DNA of 64,000 nt from Phallus indusiatus (taxonomy: Eukaryota; Basidiomycota; Agaricomycetes; Phallales; Phallaceae), in the NCBI GenBank assembly GCA_027605045.1, contig JAQFWX010000005.1:1860001-1924000 (forward strand), in the 5' to 3' direction. Of this stretch, positions 45,169 through 56,526 are shown one piece after another; position 1 is the first letter of the stretch, and each line of letters begins with the position of its first letter. Position numbers and translations under genes: made by a program. The notes under the pieces were generated by a model. It was not told the origin of the DNA and ran no database searches. It saw nothing but the letters and a program-made list of their open reading frames with translations.

Positions 45169-46315
45169 TTAGCCATATGGGATCATCAAACTACCCAAAC
45201 AAAGCTCCGGAAGTTCGTCTGACTGCACACTCACATCAACATCATCCTTGGATTTTCTCTTCCTCATTTCAGAATCGCGATCATTACGCTCGACGGGCAT
45301 AGACACAACAAACGAGAGAAGAACCTTCTCGATTCTGTTTTCGCTTTCCTCGTTGTTGAGGTGTGCAGCTTTTCCCGATTCAACGTTCGTATTCGGGGTG
45401 CCGCTATGACTAGCACTCAACATTGGCCCTTGTCGATTTGTATACGCGATGCTGGACATTAATGGTCCTCCGGCTGATCCACCTGTAAAACCCATCCCGA
45501 TACCCGTGCTCGCGCTCATCGTGCTAGCAGGTATACGACCACGAGAGCTGAACCGGTATCCTTCCATTCCGCCTCCAAACATTCGTGTCATAAACGTTGT
45601 AGGACGATCTGAAGGAATGAGATATCGCGGTTGTTGTTTTTTGGGAGGACCGAAGAATGGCGTAGCTGAAAGAGGCTGTTTCAAAAACAAAAAAGAGATT
45701 AGGTGTGTGAAAGCGAAAAGGACAACATAGACATACCATAACGCTCTCCCATCCTTCCCATTTTTCTTTAACTCCTGAATCAAACGTTCCTTCCGATACA
45801 CCAACCGTCGTAAAAGCCTCCCACATCCTCGGCTTCTCTCTTGTCCCGTCTCCTCCCTCTCCACCACCACCGAAAACATCCTCATCCTCCGCACCAGTGA
45901 AACTTCTCAAAGTACTCCTCCTACGCTCCACAAAGTGTCTCCAAATGATTATAAACAGGATTGCACCGAGGAGAAGCCCGGTTATCAGGAACGCGGGGAG
46001 TAAAGGCGGTGCGACGCTTTGTGGTTGGCCGCTTGGGTTGACTGTTTGGAGGCCTCGCGGGGTGACTTTTGTTGGTTCCGGGTGTGTACGTGTTGGTGTT
46101 AAAGCATCCAAATTCAAATTCAAATTCGGGTTCAGGTTTGGCGGTAGCTGAGAGGTGTGGTGATGTTGGAGGAGTAAAGACGGCGGATAGGTGCCATCGT
46201 GTGAGTACGAAAGTGCACCTCCATCTTCGTCGTCGTCTATGTGGTAAACGTCGAGGTCATCTAGCATCAGCTGCATATCATCCCAGTCAATTTCCACCTG
46301 CCCTTCATCTATCAT
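45169..46315 (-). CDS. Single-pass membrane protein, Skg6/Mid2-like architecture
   Basis: Two exons (46315-45737 and 45675-45169) join in phase 0 to give 361 aa. Residues 1-100 are acidic, then Pro/Asn/Thr-rich. One transmembrane helix spans about residues 104-126 (LLPAFLITGLLLGAILFIII), followed by a basic WRHFVERRR stop-transfer stretch and a Gly/Ser-rich cytoplasmic tail ending CLGSLMIPYG. The arrangement recalls fungal wall-sensor or Skg6-type proteins. No N-terminal signal peptide is visible from this start, and an upstream exon could supply one: a hydrophobic stretch is readable near 46620-46690 on the same strand. Orientation and function are inferred. Confidence 0.65.
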
Positions 46316-46904
46316 TTGTCGTTATTGTCGTTATCAACAGCTCCTAGAGAGACTACCGGGGGTATTTCGTTACTGCTTCCCGTAGATTATGCAGTTCGTT
46401 ATCGAGGTAGAGGTTGTTACAGAAGGTTCGGCTATGCTCACGCGCACGGGCAGCACTGGAGATCCGGGTCCGGTGTCGGAAAGCGAATCAGAAGGTAGTG
46501 TCTTCTCATACCATTGAATTGGAATACAATAAGAAAAACCTAGGCATGTAGCATACCTTTTGAATATATTGCGACCACAAAGGGTGAACGTACGATACTG
46601 GGAAACCAAAGAGAGAGAAAACAGGGTGAGATAGAAATTAACTCTCAACTGCGCAGCAACAGCAACCAAAATAAGAAGATCTGAGCTATACAAGCAACAC
46701 CAAATAAAAGGAAATGGATAACAAACCTATAGCACGAATGACATGGGAAGTTTATAACTTCTGAGCCTTCTCTCAACGCTGTTCTCGCTCATTTTTTTCC
46801 CAAGTCGTGTTATTTTCGGGCACATCGCGGAGTTTAAATTTCTATATACAGTCAAGGCGCTTGCCCTGATTTGTCATCATATCTTCTTCTCTCAATACAA
46901 AACG
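46316..46904. other. Intergenic or 5' region of the single-pass membrane gene
   Basis: This contains a minus-strand open stretch (about 46370-46693) with Ser/Thr-rich codons and a hydrophobic beginning. It might be an upstream exon of the membrane protein, but no in-frame splice to 46315 was fixed. TATA-like sequence lies near 46841-46850. Confidence 0.35.
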
Positions 46905-48061
46905 TCAGATTCCGATAGGAAAATCAGTGCCATTGATCACGTCCTCCCATTCATTCAGAACCTTCGAAGTCCTATCTATAGTGAGATTAATGGCCTTCAA
47001 GCAGTCGCTTCCGAGTGGAAGAGCCAAAGGTATTTCTCGTCCTTGTGCAACCCCTTCTTGACGCACGACATCCAGAACTACTTGAACAAGCTTCTTAGGA
47101 TCACCCGGTTGTCGCCCATTATAAGCTGTTGACATCCATTGCGTCAGAACGTTGACGAAAGAAAAAAGAATACATACCTTCAAGAGCGTCGTGCTGTCTC
47201 TTTGTTATTTCATTGTAATCCGAAATGCGCGGGTTATACGCCGCACGATGTCCATCCTGAAGAAACGCCGTTCTGAAGTATCCAGGCTCAAAACAAATAC
47301 TCCTTAAGCCCAACGGTTCGATTTCATAATGCAATGATTCGGATAAAGCTGGACAAAGTATCCCATGACTAGCTCGTTCAATCGGATATACAAGACCCTA
47401 CATACCTCGTGTCGCGAACTTCGTACTGGCGTAAAGCCCGCCGTTTGCGGATCCGCGCCATCCGCCTAGGGAACCTATCCATATCACTGTTCCTGATTTC
47501 TGAGCTCTCATATAGGGAAGAATTGCACGAGTAGTGTTCAGCGCTCCGAATATATTTGTACTAATTCAAAGTTGCATCAGCACTGTACTAGTAAGTTTGA
47601 AAAAACTACTCATACTTGTATTGTTGAAATGTTTCTTCAGGACTAGAACCGTAAATGTCAATACGCAAAAAAAAACAAAAAGGAAATCAAATGCGACTCA
47701 CGTATTCTCCTCTAACGCACCAACTTGTATATAAGCAGCATTATTAACCAACACATCAACACGACCATAAATCTGAACAGCCTCTTTCGCAATGACATGC
47801 AACTTGTCTAACGGATCCGTCACATCCAACTGCAAAATCTCAGCACCCGCTTCTTTTAAATCATTGATTTTGGAGATGCTCCGAGCTGTCGCGATAACTT
47901 TTTCGCCTCGCTGTAAAGCAGCTAACGTGAGTTCTCGACCTATACCCGTGCTAACATGAGATACGTATCAGAAGAGAGGCCACATGTATGATAGAGGATA
48001 AGGCGTACGATGTTCCAGTGATCAGCCACACTAATTGCTTCGTAGATGTGTTAGTAGACAT
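46905..48061 (-). CDS. Short-chain dehydrogenase/reductase
   Basis: Six exons join in consistent phase from the ATG at 48061 to give about 291 aa. The NAD(P)-binding motif is split by intron 1: ITGTS then TGIGRELTLAAL. DVTD and NNAAY follow. The catalytic part reads GSLGGWRGSANGGLYASTK, providing Ser, Tyr and Lys of the YxxxK motif. PLGLRSICFEPGYFRTA is the usual Pro-Gly turn after the active site. The protein ends INGTDFPIGI. This classical SDR subgroup reduces or oxidises a small carbonyl/alcohol with NADP(H); the substrate is unknown. A decayed paralog in the same orientation lies at 29150-30190. This copy has no lesion that I can see. Confidence 0.85.
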
Positions 48062-49263
48062 GTCAACGTTCTTCAAGGGAATAGCAGTCAGAATCGGACC
48101 CTTTTTATATCTGAATTTCAGCCGGAAAGACCCCTTTGCAGAGGCGTGCTGATTAAAATCTCAACATGTAATTTGCAATTTCTCTGTGAAGAGAGCCGTT
48201 TTTCACATGCCGCATGACGAGAGCCCTTCTGCCTTCGCTTGGACCTTGCCTATTATAGTAAAAGTTCTCCGAATCATACTTGCATATCTTCCGAACTCGA
48301 CAGAAGAAGTGCTTGAGTAGTTCTTTTGAATTCAAATTAAGGGCCAGAATAGATATGTTTTAATTCGGTTGATTAGGAACTTTTTCTGTCTATAATGGAT
48401 AAGTCACGACGCGTGCGGCGTATTCAAATTCATAATGTGAAATACGATAATCTCTTCTTTCAAATTAAAGAAGCAGTGGTTTGACTGACTCAAATCGCTG
48501 TCGCCATCCGGACCCGAGATCCTGTTGTGTTCCGGTGTCTGACAAATGTAGAATTCGTGCCATTATGAACGCGAGTATATGCGTCGTTTCGCATTGGTGA
48601 TGCACGAACAAGACGATAAATGATCAAATCGGAAATGATTTCATTGGAGTGCGAAAATGACGTAACAACTTGAAACTGAAGAACAAGCTAATTAAAGAAA
48701 TTGGAAGCCGACATCATGATTGAAAGGAAACTGTTCGAGGCGATTCAGGAAGAAACAGTATAATAATCGGCGAAGACAGACAAAGAAAGAAAATTTGACG
48801 GCTGTTGCTTTGCCTTTGTAGACTTACTATATACATTGCGTGTACGAACATTAATTATAGTAGTGATTTGTTTGGAGGTATATATAAATGCGTGTAGATC
48901 GTGCAGGGGAGCGTTTCAAACAACATTTCCGGATCCTTCGGTCTCCTGTCTCTTCCACCTTGAGCCAATCTCACGAGGCACTGCTCAGATTGGTTTGTTC
49001 ATTCCAGAAAAAAAAAGATAACGAGCTTCTACAACGTTTATCGTTTACGAAGTATTTATTTAAAGAAAAACTTGCGTTGTAGTGTATCAAGGGGAGAACT
49101 TCAAGTACAGCACGGGTACAATAGGAACGATGAAAAGGTACAGTGACCGCTTTCTCATTAAACCCATTACAGTCTCGGAGACTTCCCCTATCCAGGATTG
49201 CCCATTAGATTTGGGAGACTAAAGAACGACATGTCAAACAAAACACTTTGTAAAAAAGAATCT
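48062..49263. other. Intergenic region
   Basis: AT-rich with no supported gene. Short plus-strand frames near 48836-49082 lack motifs, and the adjacent bases hold a TATATAAAT run (about 48879-48888). Confidence 0.45.
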
Positions 49264-49731
49264 TTAACTGACGTTCTCAAGTTGCAGCCGGACCGGCCCT
49301 TCAATTCCTTTGCGAATCTGCTTCACATGATGTTCCTCCAACTCAAAATAACGATACATAAACGCTATTAATTTCTCAAGAAACGCGTAGAGCGCGCGAA
49401 TGTCCGTTTCGAAAGCGCGGCGCTGGGTAGTTGGGTGACGTTATTAGCTTTGAGAACGAGACACGAAACTATTTTCAGGAAGACGTACTTCTTCGGGTGA
49501 CATTCGTAACAGCACCTCAATGACACGGGGATGCCTGAATATGCTTCCTTGGAACGCAGGATCGTCTTGCCACGACGCGGGAAGACTTGGATTAAATAGC
49601 ACTTTCGCGAAGATATATTGGGACCATGCGAATGGCCAACTCAGCATCGTCATAGTGATGCTTCTTTCCCTTGTATTGGCTTTGATTGGAGAAGTAGTTG
49701 AGATAGCTGAATTCCCGACGTTGTACATCAT
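49264..49731 (-). CDS. Hypothetical two-exon protein
   Basis: Exons 49731-49465 and 49422-49264 join in phase 0 across a 42-bp intron with a weak GTGTCT donor, a CTAATAA branch-like motif and a CCCAG acceptor, giving 141 aa. The first part is Ser/Thr-rich, with WPFAWSQYIFAKVLFNPSLP and EVLLRMSPEEVRLP. The second is helical, with ALYAFLEKLIAFMYRYFELE and a final RLQLENVS. Upstream exons cannot be excluded, since MMYNVG is an unremarkable start. No family was recognised. Confidence 0.5.
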
Positions 49732-50304
49732 AAGAGCCTGGGTGTAAAACGTGTGATAGAAGCGTTGTGTTTAGGTGGCGAGGAGTATGAGATTCGTGTG
49801 TTTATTGGACAACTGGAAAAAGGGAAGGGCAGTGTTTTATATGGTAGTGGACGTGACAAAGTTAATATGGTTGGACAGTTTTGCTGCACTCAGGTTTATA
49901 TTTTTGTAAACCGTTGTCCAACAAAGGAGGCTTGCCACATTCACAATATCAGGCCTAGGGACGGCTCATATATATTTAGCAAGAGCGACTGATAACGCAT
50001 AATTCTCTTGCAGCGCATCAAAAATCGGGTAAGGTATGTTGAGTGGCAATCTTGACAAAGGAAGAGAGGAACCGAAGTGAACGCCGATTGGTGGATTTGG
50101 TCTGGTTTAGTTGGCAACAAAGGAGGAAAATGCCGCCGCGGAAGTCCAAGCTCAAAACTCCGGCGCGACGATAAAGTCCTCGGCCTCGGGCCCTCGCCGC
50201 TTGCATCTTCTTTAGTCTTCAATACTTTCACCCTACTATCCAGATATCGTTAAGGACAAGCAAAACAAAACCAAAAAATTTACATAGGTTCCATTCAACA
50301 TGGT
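49732..50304. other. Intergenic region next to the inverted repeat
   Basis: No supported gene. It ends at the inner border of the right inverted-repeat arm. Confidence 0.4.
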
Positions 50305-50307
50305 ATG

Positions 50308-50395
50308 TCAGGCTGGAAATGCGACGTGGCGGCTGGCTGCTTGAGCCTGTAATTTTGCGAGCTTCGTCAGGTTCATGGTATACCAAAAGGTTTTT
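50308..50395 (-). pseudogene. Orphan copy of NAC beta exon 1
   Basis: On the minus strand an ATG near 50382 reads [15 protein letters not shown], matching exon 1 of EGD1 ([15 protein letters not shown]) with two substitutions, then diverges and stops. The sequence on its 5' side matches the NAC beta promoter region. No further NAC exons follow, so it is a truncated duplicate at the edge of the repeat arm. Confidence 0.9.
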
Positions 50396-50439
50396 TTACA
50401 ATTTTTGGAGGCTAGCTCGTCCCAAGATTGATTATCTTT

Positions 50440-50674
50440 TTTAAGTGTCTCGTAATACGAAATCGTCGTCAGCGTCCAGGAAAGAGCGGAGTTTGAATCG
50501 CTGTATAACCGTGACTGTATAGTCACCTTGTACTGACACTTTCTCTCTTTTCCTGCTGAATTGCGGGCATTGTTCGTTTGGAAGGATCTGCTTTAGGGGA
50601 TTGAAGATCTCTATGACATGGTTATCATTGTATAGGTCGTCTTTGGGCATATGAACTTTTGCTATAAACCGCAC
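50440..50674 (-). other. Open copy of the unknown conserved fragment
   Basis: A 77-codon frame with FIAKVHMPKD, EIFNPLKQIL and SFLDADDDFVLRD is open here but broken in the left arm (about 16970-17270). It looks like part of a real protein, perhaps one exon. No ATG context or neighbouring exon was established and I do not recognise it. Confidence 0.35.
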
Positions 50675-51140
50675 CTAGCCATCCAGTAATCCTTAGCTTC
50701 AAGGTAATGTCTAATATTCTCAGCTTAATTTCAATTTAATAAATTTTAGAATAATAATTGTTACATGAATTTCATCTTGTGTTGATTGCGTTGAATACGG
50801 ATCGTAGAAATCCAGACACACACCGCCCGTTTTTTGATAGAAAACATTCCACCTTCCTTCTGGCACCAACTACCTTGCAGCATGTGAAGACCGGCTGTGT
50901 CTCACTTTCTAACATCACATATACATCTGTCTTTCTGACCAGCCTGTCGAAAACGATCACCGGTGATTATATCCATGGATTATGACTGGCTCTTGTTGGC
51001 TGTCATGAATATCATTGGCTTTCAGACATCTTACCTATCAGTCGAGAAGACGTTCGGAATCAAATTCTACTCTGGTGCAAGCGTGCAAGACAATGTTTTA
51101 AGCTTCCCTGCTGGCAATCTTGTCCTTCTGGTCCACTACG

Positions 51141-52440
51141 ATGTCTCGCCTGAGTATAGGAGGACGAATTACGATTCTTGTTCTCGATGGCGCAACGTTT
51201 GTCTTGCTATTGGCAATGGTACTTACCATATGCTTATCGGATCGAGTTCAACGAAATGCAGTCTTTTTAAACTTTTTAATCGTAACCACTACCAACGCGT
51301 GGTATTACATACATGCGTATGTCTTCACCAGGTGAAAGTTTTTGTCTCTTAATTTATGCAAATTTCTTGTAGTCGTATAGCGGCATTGTCACCCATAATC
51401 AATGTCCCAGAAACCCAGATTCAGGTGCTGAATGTTCAAGCGCCTACCGTTCTTCTAATGTATGCACCTGTCCTTTTCCACAAATTTTCCATTCCTAATT
51501 CGCAACAGGGCATCAGTCTCATTATGCAGCCTTGTGTTGCATATTGCAACGGTAATGCAAAATGTGTTCCGGCCCATGCCCATGAAACACCGTGAACGAA
51601 TAGATGTTGCAGTACGTCCAGAGGGTGTTTTCTCGTATAGTATTTGTCTCAACCAGTCAATAGCTTATTGTTCTTCCCTATCTAATTGCTCCTATCTCGC
51701 TGGTGCGTTAGCATCTGCATCTTTATTATAGCCATATAGCCACGCCACATTCTCACACGCCACATTCTCATCTGCTTTAGCTCAAATTTTTCGTTACTTC
51801 TGAAAAGTTCGCCAATGCCATAGGCTATATCACATTAACTAGCAGTGTAATTGCAATTATAATTGATGGTCATTCTTTCTTTTATATGCGTTCAACACAC
51901 GTTCGACACAAATAACGAATTATTTGTAGTCGCCCTTCTCGTCATGTTCGGCAAATATCGTTTGAAGCTTAACCAAGTAGAAGGTCTTGACCGTCCTGTT
52001 ATCACGAATTCCATCCTATTACGCATGTCGTTCCTATGTGTGTACAGACTGTTTACAACCCTGTATGCCTTCCTTTCCCATAAGGATCGTAATATCGTGC
52101 TCATTATCTTATCTAGTGCTGGTTTATTAAGCGAAGACAACATTGGAACGTCTTTTTTCATTCAACGTACGGCCAATGCATATACCGTCTTTCTCTCCCT
52201 TTGTGAGTCTTGCACTTTTCTTTCTTTCTTTCTGTATCTTGTTAGTACAGTTTCCGATTTTTGTTTAAAGATCCAACGATCATTGCACTGGTGTTTCTGC
52301 AGAAAGCAAGTACTAGACTGCTGATACATATTCATTATACCGAGTACTTACTCTACCGTTCCAGGACATCCTTTCCGTTTGGATTCCTTTCTTGTCATCA
52401 CCAGAGAAGGTGTCACCAATTCGTTCATCTGCTTAGCTTC
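51141..52440 (+). CDS. 7TM receptor-like gene, copy G
   Basis: An ATG at 51141 starts MSRLSIGGRITILVL, and exon 1 ends at a GTGAAA donor after YVFTR. Exon 2 (from about 51373) runs to APTVLLM, and a 49-bp intron (GTATGC...CAACAG) leads to ASVSLCSLVLHIATVMQN. The long exon (about 51863-52240) is open through VALLVMFGKYRLK, RMSFLCVYRLF and LSSAGLLSED. DPTIIALVFLQKAS and a tail follow. The body resembles copy F, while the sequence after about 52400 resembles the 3' flank of copy E. It is open at all landmarks and possibly functional. The receptor-like call is inferred. Confidence 0.55.
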
Positions 52441-52699
52441 TAATCTACATAAATTTGTGTCAGTATTTACGCTTTATGAGACTGAAGGTTCCAAGCAGTT
52501 TTTATGGATAATGATTCATTTCTTCTGTGCTTCAATTAGCTAGACCTATGTATCATCTGAGTCATTATGTAAGTGACTAGAGTGGGTGCACTTATTTACC
52601 GAGCTCACTGAAAAATGCTCAGACGCAAACAGCACCTTAATTGCAGACTCTACGATGTCCTGTTCCTTGAATACATAGGATTACGGGATTTTTCCCGAA

Positions 52700-53080
52700 C
52701 AGCGGAACATTCAACATGAGCACAGCCGCGGAGTAAAAATAACCTAGTTAGTGTATGCTCATTCGAATGGTGATGTAGACATCGGTGTTAATAATTATGT
52801 CGCACAAGCCTTGATTGATTTGAGTACAAAGCTAAAAAAAAACAGAGCTATCTTTACCAATATTAGCGCCTTGATTCATTTACATGTGTAAAAGCTAAAT
52901 AAATAATTCAACTCAGATTTTTGCGACATTACATGGTGTCCTTCGGTTTTTTCACCCTTTTTCGAAAGATTCGGAGCGTAGGTCCATCATGCAGTGTCGC
53001 GAATGACTTACACGGCGGCCGGGGATCCGTCGAGCAGTGAATGTAATTTTGACAACACATTCATAATTGTCGGTATGTGA
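52700..53080 (-). pseudogene. 2OG oxygenase C-terminal remnant, right arm
   Basis: This is the mirror of 12970-13230. Aligned pieces include the AYSNEH-like segment (about 52740-52780) and a patch near 53030-53080. About 120 bp at 52800-52925 interrupt the match. Not functional. Confidence 0.55.
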
Positions 53081-53373
53081 ACTGCAGAACCTGAGATCCA
53101 AACTCGACGTGGCAAGGGCACAGTCCAATCGAATTACCTTCTTTGTCGCACCTATTTTGCGCCATGTGAAAACTCCCTATGTATCACTTCTCACTGTCAC
53201 ACCTGTCTTTCTGACCAGCCCGTAGAACAGCCGCTACTACCTTCAAAATATTATTGGCCTTCAGATATCTCATCTATCAGTCGAAAAGGCATTTAATGAT
53301 ATATAACTCCGTGTAAGCATGCAAGACGACACTCTCAGGCTCTCTCCGCTACCTGTCTTCTTACTAGTCCGCT

Positions 53374-54620
53374 ATGATATCTCTTTTAATCATGGCATTC
53401 GTCTTCAAGTGTGCAACATTTGTGCTGCTACTGGCGATGGTGCTTACCATATGCCTATCGGATAAAGTTCAGCGAAATGCAGTTTTCCTGAACTTTTTTA
53501 TTGTGACCACTATCAATGCATGGCATTTCGTATATTCGTATGTTTTTCGGGGTCACAAATGTATCTTTATCCGTGCAAATATCTCGTAGTAATATGGTGG
53601 CGTTGTCACCTATAGTAATAGAAATTCAAGACCTAGTGGTAGGTATTCAAGAATCTGCCGTTGCTCTTACAGTGTATGTATCTGTCCCTTTCCATTGGCG
53701 TTTCTAATTAGTAATAGGGCATCAGTTTCTTTGTGCAGCCTTTTATTGCATCTTGCGGTTGTATTACAAAACGAGGTGCGGCCAATATCCGCGAAATGTC
53801 GTAAACGAATAGACGTTGCAGTAAGCGGAAAGATCCTTCACTCGAGTGTCCCGTCGTCTCTGATCATTCAGTAGCTTATTGTTATCTCTTATATATCTGC
53901 CCCTATCCCGTTAGTACGTTGGCACTCGGATATAACATAGCCACGCATTAAACCCACACCAAATTCTCATCAGCTCGAATTTTTTGTGACTTCCGCAAAG
54001 TTCACTATTGCCATGAACTTTTTGATAGTAGTTAATAGCGTAATTGCAAATATTATTGATGGTAATTATCTTCTCCTTTTAGATAATACATGAATGATAA
54101 GATCCTGCCAGTTATCCTACTCATCTTGTTCAACAGATATCGTTTAAAGTTAGAAGGTCTTGACCGTCCTGTTATAACACGTTCGATCTTCACACGTATG
54201 TCCATTTTATGCGTCTACAGACTGTTGACAACCATGTATGTCATTTCTTTTACACCATATAAGCGTCGTGATGTCGTATTCGAGTTCATTATCTTATCTA
54301 GCGCTGGTTTATTAGGGGACGGCGGCCTTGGAACGTCTTTGTTCTTCCAACGCGTGGCCTTTGCATATGGCATTCTTCTCCCTCTTTGTGAGTCCAAGTG
54401 CTTTTTTATTTCTAGTAGCATGATTGTCAACTTTGCCCTACGGACCCTACAATCATCGCACTGGTGTTTCTGCAGAAAGCGAGTATTAGCTGACTGATGA
54501 TACTAATTCGTTGTATCAAGTATTTACTTTTTCATTCCAGGACATTCTTTGCGTTTGGATCCCTTTCTTGTCACCACCGGAAAAAGCACAATTGATTCAT
54601 TCAGTTGTTTAGTTCTGGTT
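53374..54620 (+). CDS. 7TM receptor-like gene, copy H
   Basis: An ATG at 53374 begins MISLLIMAFVFKCATFVLL. The helix pair continues with VFLNFFIVTTINAWHF. The second exon reaches SAVALT, then across a GTATGT intron ASVSLCSLLLHLAVVLQN. The long exon (about 54090-54390) is open: ILPVILLILFNRYRLK, RMSILCVYRLL, FIILSSAGLLGDG. A tail exon lies near 54540-54620. It corresponds to copy D. All landmarks are open. The protein would be an integral membrane protein, ligand unknown. Confidence 0.55.
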
Positions 54621-54689
54621 TAGATAAACCTTAGAATATTGGTAGTGCTTTCACCCCGTGGGTCGATCGTTTCACTATAACTCTCACTG

Positions 54690-55312
54690 TCCCTCCGAAA
54701 GCTGAACTCAAGGAAAGTATCAGGCACAAGGATCAGGTTGATTGCGCGTTCTACTGTTTCATTCCGAGTAGCTATGAAATTTCAATAATATTATTATGAT
54801 AATGGAACGAGAATTCTCCCCAAAAGATGGAACATTTAGCACAAATGCAGCGGTAGAGTAAAAATAATCTAGCGAACTTTGTTCATTCAAACAGATATAA
54901 GCACCAGCATTAATGAATATGTTTTTTGGGATTTTTTACCCTTGTTCCAACCATAAAAATAGTTCCATCATCGACGCGAATAACTTTTACATCAGCTGCG
55001 GACTTGACAATACGGTTATAGTTATTGGTTCCTCTGGACACGAACGAATTCCTAGCGTCTGTAAACGTGAAGAGATTTGACGCGATCAGGAACTTCGGAG
55101 GCCCGGAATATCTGTCGGTACCTATTACAGCCTCACAGGCCCATAGCCATCTTCCGGGATACCTGCGAACTTGTAATCTTGTAGGTCGCTTGCACCATAC
55201 GCTTTCAAAGAGATATCGAGCCCCGTTGCTATCATCGTATGATATACGACTGCGTCAGCACCTTTAGGATATGTGGCAGACTGTTAGTTGGTGAATTTCA
55301 ACCTAAATACAT
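54690..55312 (-). pseudogene. 2OG oxygenase remnant, right arm
   Basis: This is the mirror of about 10690-11300, covering the C-terminal half of the oxygenase with stops and frameshifts. The 5' half present in the left arm (about 9770-10690) is missing here. Beyond 55312 the match resumes with the flank at 9620-9760. Confidence 0.65.
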
Positions 55313-55831
55313 ACGGGCAATCGATGATCGATTTGAGCTTTTTACATATAAAATACACGAATGTCCCCAAAAAATCCGACACCTCAGATCGTGATGAACT
55401 GTGATAAACATTTAGTGGAAGTATATTATTTAATTTGGTGTATAATAAATACCTCATATATTCTTTCGGTCGTTGATTGGAATAGCGTTGACTTCATGGT
55501 TCAGACGCTCATAGACTAGCCACTAAAGGCAAGTGGGTTCATACTCTTTTTGTCAGAGCTCTAACTAATACAAGCGCCAGAACCTGACCTCTTTTCACGT
55601 TGAACGCCTTTGAATTTGAAGCTTGAATCTTGGCTCAGACTCGGAGGGTATACAGTACCGTATACTGCATTCAATCAAACCGTGACTGGTCACTGTACAA
55701 ACATCACAAACATTTATATTTCGGGATTTCTGACTGAGAACTGTATCCAATCCACCTTTGAAGGAGGATCGAAAAGCAAGAAACAAGAAACTTCGATCTG
55801 TCTTCACTACATGGTTTATAATCGTTAGTAT

Positions 55832-56526
55832 TTATTTTGCTTCAGGCTCGATGCGTTTCAACACAAATCGTTGAGCGCTGACTCCGATCGAGGGTCTGAA
55901 TTTCAGCTAAAAATAAACTGTTATTATTGACGCAAAATTTCAGATGAATAAAACCTACTGGAAATTCGTCTTTCGGATCATAAGTGAGGACCGAATCTTC
56001 GTTAGGGTATCGAATACTATGTAAACGAGGCCTCAGCTCAGTGTCTTTCCTTATAGTCTAATCATTGGACTCACACCCAAATATTTGGATTAGGATCAAC
56101 AGCTTCAATTCTAAAGTCCTGAGCGGGACCTGGCAATACCCTGAGGTTTTGAACGAATAAAGCATTGTCCAGTTCGTCCTAAGTAAAAAAAAGTCATGAT
56201 AAAGATATGCACGAATTGTTATTGAAACAAACTTTTCTGAACAAACTGTATTCAGAAACAGGCTTGATAATTTTGGCTCCGGTAGACACATTAAACTTGC
56301 CATCCGGCCCGGGAGCATCTTCAATATTCCAAAGACTCTGCATTCATGAATTAGCTGAAGATAAAAAAACGTCAGCTAAATATTCGTCTCTTACGATGAT
56401 TCTGTTGACCCTGACGGGAAGCACAGGGTTGGCGGGACTTTCGCCAGGGGTGACGATAGAAAGACCTTCACCGGGAGCTGCGTCAACGGGGAAAATGAGA
56501 TATTTACCGGCACGCAAGAGAGCCAT
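55832..56526 (-). CDS. Beta-trefoil-like secreted or cytosolic protein
   Basis: The exons start at the ATG at 56526 (MALLRAGKYLIFPVDAAPGE), continue with SLWNIEDAPGPDGKFNVS, then DELDNALFVQNLRVLPGPAQ to PNPNIW, then DTELRPRLHSIRYPNEDS, and end LKFRPSIGVSAQRFVLKRIE at about 55832. The product is about 170-180 aa. Short strands with repeating W-x-I/F-x-I patterns suggest a beta-trefoil like ricin-B lectins or mycocypin-type protease inhibitors of mushrooms. The third and fourth exons are separated by only about 25-29 bp with GT-AG ends, which is either an unusually short intron or a disabling lesion. There is no signal peptide. Family assignment is inference. Confidence 0.5.

Larger units (their letters stand above)
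50305..55520 (-). repeat. Large inverted repeat, right arm
   Basis: This is the reverse-complement counterpart of about 9620-17345, shorter than the left arm. It lacks one 7TM unit and part of the oxygenase pseudogene. It carries the orphan NAC beta exon 1, the unknown conserved fragment (50440-50674), 7TM copies G and H, and oxygenase remnants. A small extra segment near 52800-52925 is not seen in the left arm. Confidence 0.85.

Noticed and set aside
48836..49082. Plus-strand frames near a TATATAAAT run
   Set aside because: Two overlapping short frames in different phases, neither with motifs nor splice sites.
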